Assembly (NCBI RefSeq): GCF_009870125.1
Contig: NC_046683.1
Span: forward strand, 44,841,869-44,905,868
Reading direction: 5' to 3'
Source: Drosophila pseudoobscura
Taxonomy: Eukaryota; Arthropoda; Insecta; Diptera; Drosophilidae
DNA length: 64,000 nt
Shown: positions 46,809 to 60,274 of the stretch, in pieces
How positions within the stretch are numbered: the first letter of the stretch is position 1
How the letters are laid out: each line of letters starts with the position of its first letter
Program-made: the position numbers and the translations under genes
Notes under the pieces: model-generated
Databases searched by the model: none
Seen by the model: only the letters and a program-made list of their open reading frames with translations
What the model was told of the DNA's origin: nothing

Positions 46809-46931
46809 ATGGAATCACTTCTGGCTCGGCTCCTCAGTTGTTGGCTGCTGTTCGTGGCGCTACATTCCGGTCGCTCCCGACTCCTCTCCGGCTTCACAGC
46901 CGACTCCGGACTGCCTCGATTCCGTACGTAA
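46809..46931 (+). CDS. 40-codon ORF resembling a signal peptide; doubtful
   Basis: The ATG at 46809 opens a 40-residue frame whose first 22 residues (MESLLARLLSCWLLFVALHS...) look like a secretion signal, followed by a basic/Ser stretch. A possible donor (C/GTACGT) lies at its end, so it might be a first exon. No downstream exon was identified. Confidence 0.18.
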   Translation: MESLLARLLSCWLLFVALHSGRSRLLSGFTADSGLPRFRT

Positions 46932-47101
46932 ATATTTGTTTGGTGAAACTCGTATCCTTACACCCAGGACTCACAGAAACTACGTTAAAAAGTTCACACA
47001 CAAATTGCATTATTTTCGCGCTGCGATATATTGGCGCGTTTTTTACTTCGCTTTTTCTCTGCATTCTTTCTTCGATGAAAATGGAACAAAAGCGTAATAT
47101 A

Positions 47102-47150
47102 TACGACTACGGGTACGGGTGCGGGTGCGGGTACGGGTGCGGGTATGGGA
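47102..47150 (+). repeat. (GGGTAC/GGGTGC)n array
   Basis: Seven GGGTRC hexamers. A related GGGTAC array is at 53555-53576. Confidence 0.88.
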
Positions 47151-50100
47151 ATATGGCGAAAAAAGTTTAGTACGATTGTTGTTGATGTGAATTTTGCATA
47201 AGGACCTGCCATGGAGTTGGAGTGAGCCACGGCACCCAGGAGACAGGGAACATGCTGGGGGAACTGTAACTGAAACTGGGAGCTGGGAACTGGCAACTGG
47301 AAACGGGGGCCGTATCCATTCATATCCATATGTACGAGTACTGACTCGTACACACGTGGCTCTGGCTCTGGCTGTGGCTGTGGCAGTGGCAGGCGATACG
47401 CTTGCTGGTTTACTTTTTAAAATTTCCATTAAAAACCACTGGGTTACTTACGAGTATGAGTACTCTGCCGACCCGTCGGCGTGTGTGTTCGGGGATCAAG
47501 CAACTTGTGATTCTTAAGACCTGGCTAAGTCGATTGCCTGAGGCTTTGTGGTTCCTGGGTACTACCTGGAAATTAGTTGAAAGCACTCTGATTTACAGCA
47601 AATTTAAGTGTATTAAGGCATTAGGCCGGGGCTCCGCTCGAGGCGCCCCATCCTTCCATTCATGTGGGCAAAATGTAATTTTCTTAGCACTTTTGTTCAC
47701 GCCCGACGACACATGTTGTGGTTCACACACTAACAGGCGCCCACAACACACACAAAAACACACACTGACAGACACTCAACCCCACAAAGACACTGATACA
47801 GTGCCTCCCGGCAGCATTTACATACTCGCCTAAACATAAGCATAAGCGCAACTTAGCTTGCCAAACTTTTCTGTTCAACTTTCGGTTGCCGCAAGCCATG
47901 TTTCGGCAAAGTGGCGGCGACTGGGAGTCGACTGGCTGATGCCTCGTGCTGCACACTCGTCCAACAGTTGGGAAAACAACGCCAACCGGACACCAATCGA
48001 TTATGCTTTGCTATACCCTGCAGCGTATTTAAATGCTCCAAGTATCAGGGCTCGGGACTCGGGACTCGAGACTCGAGACTCGACACTCGAGCTGGAAAGT
48101 AGCTGCCAGAAATAATGCTTATGGTACCATCTACGTCCACAAATCGTTTGGTTGTCACGCTCTGGTGGACTGCTGGCGAAATTTAATCGATAGCCATACG
48201 TTAATAGTTGGTCTGTGCGACATATGTGAATATTTGATGGGCTACTGCTCCTGGCCGCCAGGGGTCTGCCAATCATTTCACGCTTGATTGGGGCCCGAGC
48301 CTTCGGGCTTCTTCTCTCGATCCCGCTACTGTTCCTCCTGATGTTGTATAAGGGATTTGGCTGCCAAGTCAGACATTAAGTCCCTCCCAAAGCCCTTGCT
48401 GAACCAGAATTGCTGGCAATTCGTCTAAATCAGGGGAAGCTGCTAGGCCCAACCAGCTCCAACGTGGGGCAGCTGTGGTTGTGGCTTCAATTAATTAAAA
48501 CAAATTGTGTTTGGCCCCGGGTTTAGCTCCAGCTCCAGCCACAGGTCCAGCGGCGACTCTGGCATTGGCCTGGCTGATGATGCCCGGCTCTTAGTACGAG
48601 TATACACGTTCATTCTTTTTTCAATTAATTGTTATTTCATTAGCTTTCATTACTCGCAGAGTTGCGCTTCCCACGCAGTCTTCTGTGCCCTGCTATTAAT
48701 GAAGTGGGCCGTCTGTCCCTCTCCTTCTCCCTGCATTCACCTGTTCAGAAAGGGGAAAACGAACCTGCGTTATAATTTTCACTTTTATTGGCTTTTAATG
48801 AATACGAAATTGCCGGGGATTATGAATACACTTGCCCATTATCTGTTGCAGGGCCATTAATAGGATTACAAAACGTTTTACGAGCATTACATGGGTCGGT
48901 CTAGGCCTGTCCCCGTCAACGTCCCTGTCCTGGGCCCTGGGCTCTGGGCTCTGGGCTGCGGCTAGGACTGGGACACCCATATGGGCTTCGTTCCATCAAC
49001 TGAATGTGCAAGCGGATCGCTTCGGTGTGGCATTGTCATCTCCCAACAGAGAGAGAGAGGAACTGCAGCTTTGTGCCGGTCTCCCATTCAGGACGCGTTT
49101 CATTGACTTGTCAAGTGATGCTATCAAGTCGGGCTTGTGCTTGTGGTCGTTACTCTGTACGAGTACAAGTATTCCCCTGTTTATGTGCTCGCACGGTTGT
49201 TGATTCACTTGTCTACTCTGCTCGACAATTGAATGCCCCTCTCTGTGACTGTTGTCCTGTGAACATCTCTGTCTGTCAGTCAGTCTTTCTGTGTGGGTCC
49301 ATTCAACACTTTATCCAGAACACCACAATCGCATTCATTGACTGACTTGCAATACGAGATGTCGTGCCTCAGGCTCCACCTCCACCTCCAGCTCCAGCGC
49401 GACAACACACGTCACTAGATGGGTCTCCAGGTATTCCATTTCCACTTCCAGTTCTATTTCAGCCAGGCCAACACTCGGCTGGTTATTGCTTACTTATTGG
49501 AAGCAAATCCGATTCGCCAAGTATGCGGCAGAAACTGAGATAAGCTCGTTCTCCTTCTCGGTCTCGGTCTCCGCCTGCCCAGCGAAGCGTGCCTTCCGAG
49601 CCAGTTAGCTGACAATACCAGAGATGCCTCCGCACATTCTGCAGATACTTTGACCCCGACTCTGCACTAATTATGCATACATATGTACTTTGTGCAGGGG
49701 AGGAGATGTTGTTCAAGTTAAGAATTATTCTATATTAAATATGGATTAGTTCATTCTTCTGCCATCGGAATTCATAAATTATATTAAAAATAACTTTATT
49801 TATTGCGAGTACTTGGAAAAATTTCATAAAATGTCAACTTCCGGGTCAGGAAAATTCCTAAAATCTCTCATAATTTCTCAGCTGTGGGCGATTTTAAAAC
49901 GAAGAAGCTGCCCACGGCATTTTCAATAAGTTTGGACACTCTGGACTCGTTCTTTCTGCTTTCACTTAATAAAGTTTTCGAGGACATATGTACCTAAAAT
50001 GTGATTTAAATAATGCATGCACTATCAATCTATGATAACACTTTTGATCCTTTGTCCAGGGTCTTTTTCGATTTCGAGGGTATGTACATATCGTGATTAT

Positions 50101-50746
50101 GGAACGTTTTCTCTCACCCGAGCACATGCTGATGAGCACACCCTTAGCCTAATCTCCCTTTAGGCAGTTAACTTTTAATTTCCTCACCTGAGCGGAAGAG
50201 GCACTTGCCGCACAGCGGGGGACTCCCACAACTCACAGCCCGCACTCACGCTCAATCGTGAATGGTGAACCGTGAATCAGGACGACAGGCCGCAGAGGAC
50301 ATGCCACAGACCACAGACAACAGTTGGCAGATAGGGGCAGATACATGGCCGGGGGGCAGGGCCCGTTGCGGCAGTTAAGCTCGGCTTGGGGCGGAGGCCA
50401 TTAACCATTCAGGACAGAGACTGGCGCTGCTTTATTCTCATACTCGTAATTGCCGTGGGTCTTAGCCGCGATCTTGATGGAGCATCGTCCAGGAGGGCAG
50501 GACTCTTAATTCGATGCGATGCGGGGCGGTGCGTTGCGGTGCGGTGCGGGAAGCAAGACAGCAAGAGCGCAACGACCTAATCAGTCTCCCCCACTCGATA
50601 AATGACTTGATGAACATGCTGAAATGATTACAAAGTCAACAGCTTATTTGCCATGCCAAAGACATTTCAAAATTCCTCCGACTTCGGCATTTGAATCAAA
50701 GTGTGTTGAGAGTACGCACGATTTCTTAATTATGTGTACACACGAG

Positions 50747-50771
50747 TGGGTGAGTGAGTGAGTGAGTGAGC
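50747..50771. repeat. (GAGT)n tetranucleotide repeat
   Basis: About six GAGT units within a TGAG-rich stretch. Confidence 0.85.
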
Positions 50772-53700
50772 GGGCAAGTGTGTGAATGAGTGTATGAGCT
50801 GAGAGTGGGTTGTTGACACTCGAGTTGGATGAAGTATAAAGTATCCTGCGATGTGGGAAAGGGAACCCAACCACTCGCTTGTTGCTGGCGCAAACTTTTC
50901 ATTATATTTATGATACAGCTTGACTTTTGTTTTGTTTGTTTAACTTCTTGTCAACCTACATAGTCAACACATTCCACCCATTCCCCCCTAGAGTCCCCAA
51001 CAGAAACACTCTCTGGCGCTGTTAGGTCGCTGTTACGGAGTGCTCACTGCGCAGGCCTCAGGAGTTCGAGTGCTCCAAGAGCTGCGACTGGCAGAGGTTC
51101 AGATAAACATTCGTCGGCTCCCGAGCTGGACGGTTGGGCGGCACGCGATCCAATTCAGAAACGGGAAACAGAACCAATTTGCCATCCATCTGTTCATTCA
51201 TAAAGCGTGTTCTTTTACGCGAATCACACTACGCGGCACGCTGTTGTCCTAGAGGACAACGACACTCTGCTGTCTCGTGCTTTTGCTATTTTTTTTCGTG
51301 TCCTGGTGTCCTGGTGTCCTGGTGTCCATGTGCTCGTGCGACTGTGACTTGTGTGACTTCCCAGCCATTGCCAGCAACGTACTCAGAGGAAGTGCTCGCA
51401 CCACAAAGCAAAGCGATAAAGGAACACATCATAATTGCAAAGGACAACCAATTTCGTTGATGTCCTTTCAGGTGAGCCCGAATTTGTCCAGCCAATGTAT
51501 CTCGGAAACCTCACCCTCTCAACCAAACCAATGAAGGAGAGTAGGGCATTGTTATCGGGGCGCTAGTAGTTTGTGTGATTTCTTCTAATGCAATTTGGGG
51601 ACTGTTTTATTTTATTTCGTTTTATTTGATTTTATGGCTATGGCTATGGCTGTTGTGTATTTGATTTGCAGCCGGCTTGGCAGGTTTTCCCCGCCTTCGG
51701 ACACCTGCGGGCCTGGGCCAGATATTTGCCTTCAAGACTGTGGTAGTCCAACTGTCCGACTGTCCGACCCCATAAAAGGCTTCTGGGATTGGGCTACACT
51801 ACCGCTCCATCGCTCCGAGCAGTCCGAATACTTTATGGTCCACCACTCGAGTGCATAACTGTTCCGGCTTTTGTCTTTCACTCATCCCCTGCATCCCCTG
51901 GCTGCTCTTTTATAGTTGGTACTTGAATTTTAAACGGCTGTCATGTGTCTTGCTGATGTTGCAGCTCTTGTTGCTTTTGCTTTTGCTGTTCCTGCTGTTG
52001 TTCCAGTTGCTGTTGCTCTTCCTGTGCCTGATGTATGCTAAGTAATGCCCCGAGCTGCTGCCAAGTTACTCGTAAATCTTTGCTGATTAAGTTGTTGCTC
52101 GGCAAACGGCGGAGGGACGGGGGGACCGGGGGACGTTTAAAATTTAACATGCACAGCAGAAATATTTATACGAAAGCAAACAGAGCCCACATGCAGAGCA
52201 TTTCACATGCTTTGCATATTGCTTATCTAAATTGTTTTCATTTTTGGGAACACACTCTCCTGCCACCAAATAAGCGAGAAAAGCCAGTCGGGCCATTAAG
52301 CAGAACACTCCAACTCTCACACGCACACGGCACGAGGCCCAGGAGCAGGCACAGGCAGAAGCACAGGTCCTGGCATTTTGATGTACATCCTAGGCAATTT
52401 TTCAATGTCATTTGACGTCAGCCAACATCTGACATTAGCCATTAATAAATTAGAGAGCGAGAGGCTCGTGCAGGAGCATGAGGATCCCCTGAAGAAGCCG
52501 CCGCTCTAAACGTATCGCAGTCTGCTAATTGAGTGGTAAATGCTTTGAAGGATGCTTTGAAGTCGAAGAACGGCCCCAGGCAGACCGTGCTCGTGTCCCT
52601 GCCCAAGTCCCAACCCATCTCATCTCAGAAATCACAAATGCCACCGCCACCGCATCACGCAAATCCAAATTAGAAGAAATTTTGGTGCCTTAGATCGAGA
52701 AAACATCAACAGCTGCGCCCACGCCCGAAAGTAATTTGAGGAGCTGGCTCAACCTTTTACTCGGAGGCAAGCCTTCACTTCCGTCGCAGCCTTTTGCCGC
52801 CTTTCACACATCTTTTAGCACTTTGGCCAAACTTTGGAGCAGCTTTATAAATACAGACCCATACACATTCTTTATGTTTGCGCTATGTATGTGTTTTCGT
52901 GCCTTGTTTTCCTACAAATCTTTTCAACAATTCAAAAATGTTTACTGGAACGAATTTATGGGCTGCCTTTTGACAGGCCCTCACCCAATGCTCCACAGCT
53001 GTCCCAGTTCCTCTACTCTCCTTGGACTCCTTTTGGACCTTTCCTGTGAACCCTGAAGAGGGCATACGTACCGCTCTAAGCAGCTATAAAGCTGGCATAT
53101 CGAAGGGATTTTCACAATCACATTAAAGACAAATCGTAGAAAGATAAATGCTGGAGTACTTTAATGGCTTCATCTGATTTTGATATAGGGTTTTCACGAT
53201 AGCCTGGAAAAGGGAATAGATCCATGTGCTTCCGTACTGACTCTTTAAAGGCTATAACTTTGATTGGATATTGGACATTGATTCAAAGTAGAACCCCTTA
53301 TCCCACTCCTCAAGCTGTTCATTACATACTGAAAAACGATAAAATCAAAAAATCAGAGTATAGATACATCACCTTGATTCTCCAACCATTCCTTCTCAAA
53401 TCAAGCAATCTATCACTTCGCAAAATCCATTCAAACAGGCTGTGTCAGATCTGAAACCGCCTTTCCCAACTCCCGGTGGGCCGGCATGTGTTGTCGCAGT
53501 AAGCCATTTGATTTGGCCACATTCTAAAAGTGGGTTCTATCTCGGTTCTGGCACGGGTACGGGTACGGGTACGGGGCGGGAGCTTTGTTATGGAATTTAT
53601 GTATCCGACTCAACGATTTCAGAGGGTACGCTTTAAAGCGCCAGATGGAAGCCGGATGCTGCTTACTGCGGCCGTAAAGTGAGTTTTGCGATGACGATAT

Positions 53701-54639
53701 CTCTGGAAATGGGCCTGACAATAGCAACAAATGTCTCGCGTGTTGGGTTTCTTTTGTGCAAATTCATAAGTGCCTGTTGAGCCTGTTGCGGGTGTCCAAA
53801 GTATGGCGCCACCAGGACCAGGACGTGCCGGGATTGCCGATCAAAAAGTGGTGTAGCACATGCCACACACCACGCCTTCTCTGAGCTTCAAGGTTCTCTG
53901 AGTCCAAGATCCTCCCGCTTCTATCATTATCCTTCCAGAAGGTTTTCTACGAAAGTGGATGCTGATATGAAGATGGTCTCCGATTCGATTCATCATATGT
54001 ACTTAAATTAAATCCATCTTTGATGTGCACTTTGCATTCGATGCCCTGTAGTTAACCCGAGGATTATCCTTATCTCCATCGTTGTTTTATCAATTTCAAG
54101 CTGGGGATGTGCCCCATTGAAGACGCTCTCAGCGACTGTCCGCCACTACTCATCTGGCATCTGGCATCTGGCACAAAGGATTCCCCAGCGTGGAATATAA
54201 ATTATCGCATTATGCTCCAGGTCCAGCTAGAGTGTGCTCTAGTCCCTCCACGACGGGCTACCAATTAGTATAATTACCAGGGGAAGGAAGATTAAAAAAA
54301 TACTTTTAGTGGATAAACACTCGTGGCATTAGCTCGTGAAAAGACCCTGCAGTGTCCCTGCAGCTGGCATTAATTCATATTAAATTGTTATAATTTTTAA
54401 GCAGCTTATGAATTGACCACAGACTCTTACTCTTCTCCGGAATTGGGGGCATGGTCGACCCACTCCGGCTCGGTCGCTGAGAGTTTTTGGGACAGGCACT
54501 GCTGCGGCAACCACTCAGGATGTCGGGCGCCTGCTAAGCCGACTCGTCGACATTATAATAACATCCATCATTCTGGACCATATAGAAATGACAACAACTG
54601 CCAAAGTAGCACAGAAGTAAAAAAAAAACAAAAAGGAGA

Positions 54640-54925
54640 GCTTTATCGTGACGAACTCTTCATACCCTTGTATCTCGACAAGCAGCAAAAGTAGATGAAG
54701 CTACTAGCAGGCTGTGTAGAGCAAAAACTATAGTTTCTATAGAGATTATGTATAGTTATAAATAAGAGTTTCTTCATATATTTTCATATGCTCAAACTAC
54801 TCCCTTACGACTTAAGCTTCTTCCGATCTCGATCAGGAATATATTTAATCGTACTTGATAGTGTCGTAGATGCATTGCAAGCATCTTACAGATTTTCCAA
54901 TACCCTTATACAAAGGGTATAAAAG
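54640..54925. repeat. Decayed element-like stretch bounded by ATACCCTT motifs
   Basis: Begins with CATACCCTTGTAT and ends with an imperfect hairpin, ATACCCTTATACAAAGGGTAT (shown split: ATACCCTTAT, ACAAAGGGTAT). The AT-rich interior includes TTCCGATCTCGATCAGGAATATAT-type sequence (pieces TTCCGATCTCGATC and AGGAATATAT). Such hairpins are common in dispersed fly repeats. No coding frame. Confidence 0.4.
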
Positions 54926-55089
54926 CAACAAACTTTGGACTGCTCGCAGGACTGCTCGCTGTGTAAACAAGATGTATTTTTGTTTACCAAAACGTTGTTT
55001 CCGTTCCCACTGTTGTTGGCGGTGCTTTTAGGCCGGGAATAAATGCGGCCATTTAACCTGCTGTTTTCGGCCTCTCATACGTATACTTT

Positions 55090-55296
55090 TTATGTGGACA
55101 AATACACACTCTTGTGCGTGTGTTTATGCATCCAATAATAAGCAATTTCGTGCACATAATTGACAATGACCAGCGCTGAAACGGCCAGACCAGAGTAAAT
55201 AGCCATAATTAATGTATACAACATGAATGTGACCTGACCGAAATACGAAAAAGTGGCAGTGGTAGTGGCAATGGCAGCAGCAGGAGCAGACGACAT
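55090..55296 (-). CDS. 68-codon hydrophobic ORF; doubtful
   Basis: ATG at 55296 (MSSAPAAAIATTTATF...) followed by about 35 mainly hydrophobic residues that could make one membrane helix, and a His/Lys end. Isolated, no known family, no clear promoter. Listed only because of the membrane-like pattern. Confidence 0.15.
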   Translation of the reverse strand: MSSAPAAAIATTTATFSYFGQVTFMLYTLIMAIYSGLAVSALVIVNYVHEIAYYWMHKHTHKSVYLST

Positions 55297-58200
55297 GGCT
55301 ATGCCACTGTCCTGGCTCTGACTTTGGGCGAGTGCGTGTGCGTATGCAGGAGCCACCAACTTTGTTTGTCTCCAGTCGCGAACAGTGGGTCATAGTTAAG
55401 CTTACGTGTTGGATACCTATTAAATTGTAATTGTAAAGGTTCATAGCACATACAATACATATACATATACGTACATGACGTCTTAAACCATTCGATTGCC
55501 GGAACGGAATCTTAATTTGTATCCTTTACAGATAAATACATATGTTAAAAATACCCTCGACCTCTAACAAATTGCTTTACATAATTGAAATCATCTTAGA
55601 AAAATCAATTTGATTCTAAATCATAGCACAGAGGAGCTTAAATTGCTAGGGACTTCACCACTTGATTGATGTCCCATGAAAATCTGAATGATTTTCTTTC
55701 TTCATTTTATTGTTTTCAGGAATAATAAATGAAAAAATAGATTGCTTTATCCGCAATACGTATATGTGTAAAGCACCAATCTGGCTACACTGGATGTGCG
55801 AATCGATAAAGACTCTTCCAGTGTCCCACTGTAAGCATCGATGTGCCATAATGCGTATACGCCACGTGGTGCACATTGAAAAATGTGCAATAAAGGCGAT
55901 TTCTTCATTGATACGCAAAGCAGCGATAAGGTCGTCTGTACTCATATTGTATAATGCAAACGGTATATTGAGTGCCGAATGTTTGAGCCAGAAAAATCTG
56001 GAGAGTGGGTGGGTGGGGTGGAGTGGAGTGGTCGGAAGCAAAAGAGCATCAGCCACAAAATTGGCAAAAAAACAACAGGAAAATGTACAATATTTCGACG
56101 GAGCTGCGATGCTGGCACGCTGGCGCTGGTTCGCCAATGCTTCTCCGGGTGATTGCGTTGACAAAATCGCATTGACAGACGGGCGAGAGAGCGGAGCAGA
56201 CAGACACATCCTGCGGATATTTGACGGCCTGGGGAAGCGTGCAAATGGCGGTGCCGGAAAGTGGTGGTGGTGCTGGTGTGTGGACACCCCTGGAACACAG
56301 GCACAGTGCATAGCCCATTTTCATTTTCATTAATATAAAAAGATGTGGAAGAGCTGTTTGTGCGGGGCGGACTCAAATTAGATTTGCATGTTGTGTCAAT
56401 GGAGGTTTACGCCGGCTGGGCGTCATTTGATTTTCATTTAATTTGGGAAAACACATTTAGGCGAGCGGCGAGCGGCGAGCTCTAATCAGGCGCAAAGCCT
56501 TTTTATTCTGATAATAGTAAAATTAAATAAATGCAAACGGCTGGGAAATTTGAATTTGAATTTTGGTTGGGTTGGGTTGGGTTGGGCCTTGGATTGGGCC
56601 TTGGACCCACTCACAAAAGATGTCTGCCAAATTTATGCGCCCTCTCTGGAGGGTAAGCCATTTTCATTGTCAGCGATGGCGATGGCGATGGCGATGGTGC
56701 TGACAGTTGGGGAGTGCTTCCCCTGCTCCCGTAGCACCCACCTCCATCAGGCCCCATCAGCCACCACCCGGTTGATGGCTGCCTTTTGTAGCCTCCTGCA
56801 TCGCTAGGACGCTGTGACACTTTTATTACAAAGGCTCATGAATTTTATTTGGCTCGCGAGCTTTTATGGCAGCTCCTGCTCCTCTGCCGTGAATTTCCCC
56901 CTATCCGGCCACCGCGGAGGGTGCATTGTTCCTGCGGAACTATTCGCCCAAGATGATCGAAAGAGAATTGTTTGCACACTGCGCTGCCCACAAACAACTC
57001 TAATTAAAAAAGTTTTACGTTTAACCACTTGAGTGGGCAGACACACACACGCATCGCAGTCGCACTGGCACTCGCATGAGGCTGTGGCATGCGAGCCGTG
57101 TTTGTGGCATGTGAGTGTGTGGCTAGACAATCAAAACTTTTGCCGCAACCAAAGAAACTTCAAAGCAGAGACAACGACAACGACAACGAAAACGGCAGTC
57201 CAGGGAAAGCTGTGGGAAATCCTGAGAAAAGGCTGAGCAAAGACAGAGGGGGGAAAGCCGAGCGCTGGGGCGGCAAGGCGGCAATAAAATTAATGAAGCG
57301 CCTCGGCTTTTAGCCGACAGCCATAACAGAGACATTAAAGCGGTTTGCTGGAACAGTTGTAGGTCATGTCGTTGCCAATGTCTATTTAAGTATGCGCACA
57401 AAGGCAGGCCCATCTCCATCTCCAGCCCCAGTCCCATCCCCAGCCCCAATGTCCGCGTTCGCCTGGCATGAATTACAAGGACTGTGCCCCTGCGGGACAG
57501 CGCCAGCACCCGCCCTCGATTCTGTTGAATGCGGCGGCTAATCTCTGATGTACACTTAATTATGTGGCACACTTTTGATTGCTGGGGGACTCGAGGCAAT
57601 GGCAATGGCAATGGAGAACAGAGTACGAACCGAGCCGAACCCTTTCAAAACTGAACCCTTTCCCTATGTCTTTTCCTTTTCCTTTCCCTTTCCCTTCGTC
57701 TTCATTTGCCTTTTTCCCTACTCTGACTCTGACTCCGGCTCTGACTCTGACTCTGGCATGTAAATTTCATTTAGTAAATGCTGTTAGCCTGGCAGCCAAG
57801 TATGCTGCTCTTTTTGACATTTTCATTTGATTTTACCTCCGCCTCCGTCCTGCTGGCTGGCTGGATAGCATCATTGCCAATGCAAACAAGCTGAGCAGAG
57901 CAAAAGAGAGCTCTGGAAACCCATGAAGCACACGAGAGGCAGAGGCAGAGACAGAGACAGAGGCAGAGACAGAGATAGATGCCGAGGCAAGCGACACCGG
58001 GCAGAGCTTAACTAATCCGGAATCCAGCTGAAAAAGTTCCGAGCCAAAACTTTTCGTGTGCACCAAAAATTCTTATCAAAACTTGCACTGCATTCCATCA
58101 ATTTTTCACAGCTCCTCCTCTTGCACCGCCTCTTGTCCCGCCTCGCTGTCTGACTGCTGCAATAAAGCAATCAATTTCGAGGTACGCCTGCCCCCTGCCC

Positions 58201-59423
58201 CTGCCACACCTGAGTGACACCTTTGACAAGGCCCAGTGAAAAGGAAAAATGCGAGTATCGACAAGCATCCGTGTTGGTTGATGTTGTGCGAGCTGTTCAA
58301 CCGAATACGTAATTGTTTTTAAATGAAACTCTTTGTCCTTGGCCGTGGCAACTCCCTCCGCTCCGTCAATTCAGACGCTCAGCCCCCAATCAATCAAACA
58401 ATCAAGCAATGTTTATCTGAAGCGCTCGATATCTCCAATAAATACAGTATACCCATCCGCCTTGCATGTCCCTCAGCCCACGCGAAGGACCATAATGAAC
58501 GCAGAGTGCGAGTCTGAGTCTGAGTCTGAGTCGCGGCTTATCCGGCTGCCTGTTGTCTATCCTGTTGTCCCCATTTTGTCTGCTCATTTGGACTATTTCT
58601 GTTTGCATTATGCGCTATTTGCACATTTGATTGAATAAAGTTATATACACTTGGCATGCAATAGAATGATTAGGGCCCCAGCCAACGATGGCGAGTACCA
58701 GAGTGCTCGGTGCTCGAGACACCCCGCAAAACACTGCGGCTCGTGCAAGTACTCATGGAGTACAATTGGAACAATTCCAAGCCTTAATATGAAAATACGT
58801 ACACGTCAGATCAAACCTACTTGCCTACATAAATAAATATATTTTTAAAGTTTTAGCGTCTCCTAAGGCGCTGAGTCTTTTGAATAACGCTTTTTACTAT
58901 TCTACCTTAGCGGTCTCGGATATTGCAGGTTTGATTCGGTCCTTCAAGTTTTTCCCATACTGGACTAGTTCCTTCAATTCTTTTACTTTTGATTTTTCAT
59001 CCTATAAAATGACTGCAACAACCTACATGCTTTCGTATAGCTAGGATACTCCAATTGATTTTTGAGAATTTTTTCGATGCTCGCTCGCGACTACAACCAA
59101 TGAAAATAATTTGCAATTTGACGTTCATTTTCATATTCAAAGAGCATCACTTTTGAAATACGAAAATTCGAGTTATTTTAGTTGAATTTGTTTCGTTAGT
59201 CTCGTTTACAGAATATTTGTATTAGTGTGTCGCATTCAAGTGTCAGGGCGTGTGTGTACATATAATTTTAAGGGTCGTATTCAAGTGTCGCGGAGTGTGT
59301 GTGCACTTGCTTGTTAAGTTTATTAAATACTAAATTAAGCTCAGTCAAATCGTAAATGGTAAATCACACTTTTCGAACGCCTTTTTCCCGATTTGCTAAC
59401 CACACCACCTCCACAAACATCAG

Positions 59424-59914
59424 CCGGACAACAAGGCAGTGTACAAGAACAACCACAACAACAGCAGCGGCGTGGCTCTGACCTCTGCCAGATCGAGACC
59501 ATCGACGACGGCCTGGGCGATGAAATCAGCCATACATCAGCCTCACCGCAAGACATTTTACAAAACTACAGCAGCAGGTGCAGGCCGGATCGCCACGCAT
59601 CTTCCTGATAATGGATGCGCCGAACCGAAAGATTATACATAGACGCAAGGAGCACTGGCAATGCAGCCGGACTGGAAAAATAATTCTGCAGTATACATAA
59701 GCTACTGTATTCCACAAACTACTGAAATATTAACTGCCTATGTTGGATAGTTGCCAATTGCAGATACATGGCCATAAACCGCCAGCCAGACTACAAAGTG
59801 CGCATACGCACTGTGGACCAGCTGCAAGCGGCAGTTGCAGTGGCAAGTTTTGTGCAAATTAATGTGACATGGCAGCAATTAGTCGGACACAGTCCCGGTC
59901 CGATCTGCTGCTAA
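59424..59914 (+). CDS. Partial two-exon coding candidate, unknown family
   Basis: The frame running to 59577 reads Gln-rich and then RRGSDLCQIETIDDGLGDEI, ending SPQDILQNYSS plus two bases at a CAG/GTGCAG donor. A good acceptor (CCAATTGCAG) at 59763 restores the phase and gives RYMAINRQPDYKVRIRTVDQ, then LQAAVAVASF, ending at a TAA at 59912-59914. The agreement of phase and protein-like composition on both sides supports a real intron of 186 bases. No in-frame ATG exists after the stop at 59360, so the 5' part must lie in an upstream exon, or the gene is a remnant. The left border given is a possible acceptor (AACATCAG). I do not recognise the family. Confidence 0.4.
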
Positions 59915-60274
59915 ATGATTTAAAACTTGTGCAAACTTTGGTCCTATGCTCTCACTGTTTGTCTGCAACATTTGCGAAAACTTTTAATTACTACACACTT
60001 GCGAGTTGTTGTTCAATTTGTGCGCGATGCTGCCAGATTATAAACTTTTGTCGAGTTCAATTATGTACGCCGAATCGAAAGCATTGTGTGTTCCAATTTG
60101 CTGAGCAAACTTTTCTGGCGGCTTTCTGGCGGCCCATTTTGATGTGCAATTAGCGCCCTGAGAGGCGGAGAGCGAAATTGGAACCTGGGCAGCGTTAATT
60201 TTGTATGGGCTCATGCTCATTCCGGCGAGCGCCAGTAGCCCTAGCATTTTATGTCAGAAAATTAATCGGTCGCC

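Larger units (their letters stand above)
42859..59360. other. 16.5 kb with no convincing gene
   Basis: Besides the small candidates listed separately, I see only non-coding DNA: G-run and C-run arrays, TACGAGTA motifs, degenerate hexamer arrays and a decayed repeat near 54.6 kb. The long frames at 45192-45914 (+) and 45927-46523 (-) run over simple sequence. It could be an intron of a gene whose exons lie outside, or a large control region. Confidence 0.5.

Noticed and set aside
51941..52150. Gln-rich minus-strand frame
   Set aside because: Made by a degenerate TTGCTGTTC/TTGCTTTTG pyrimidine repeat; no conserved context.
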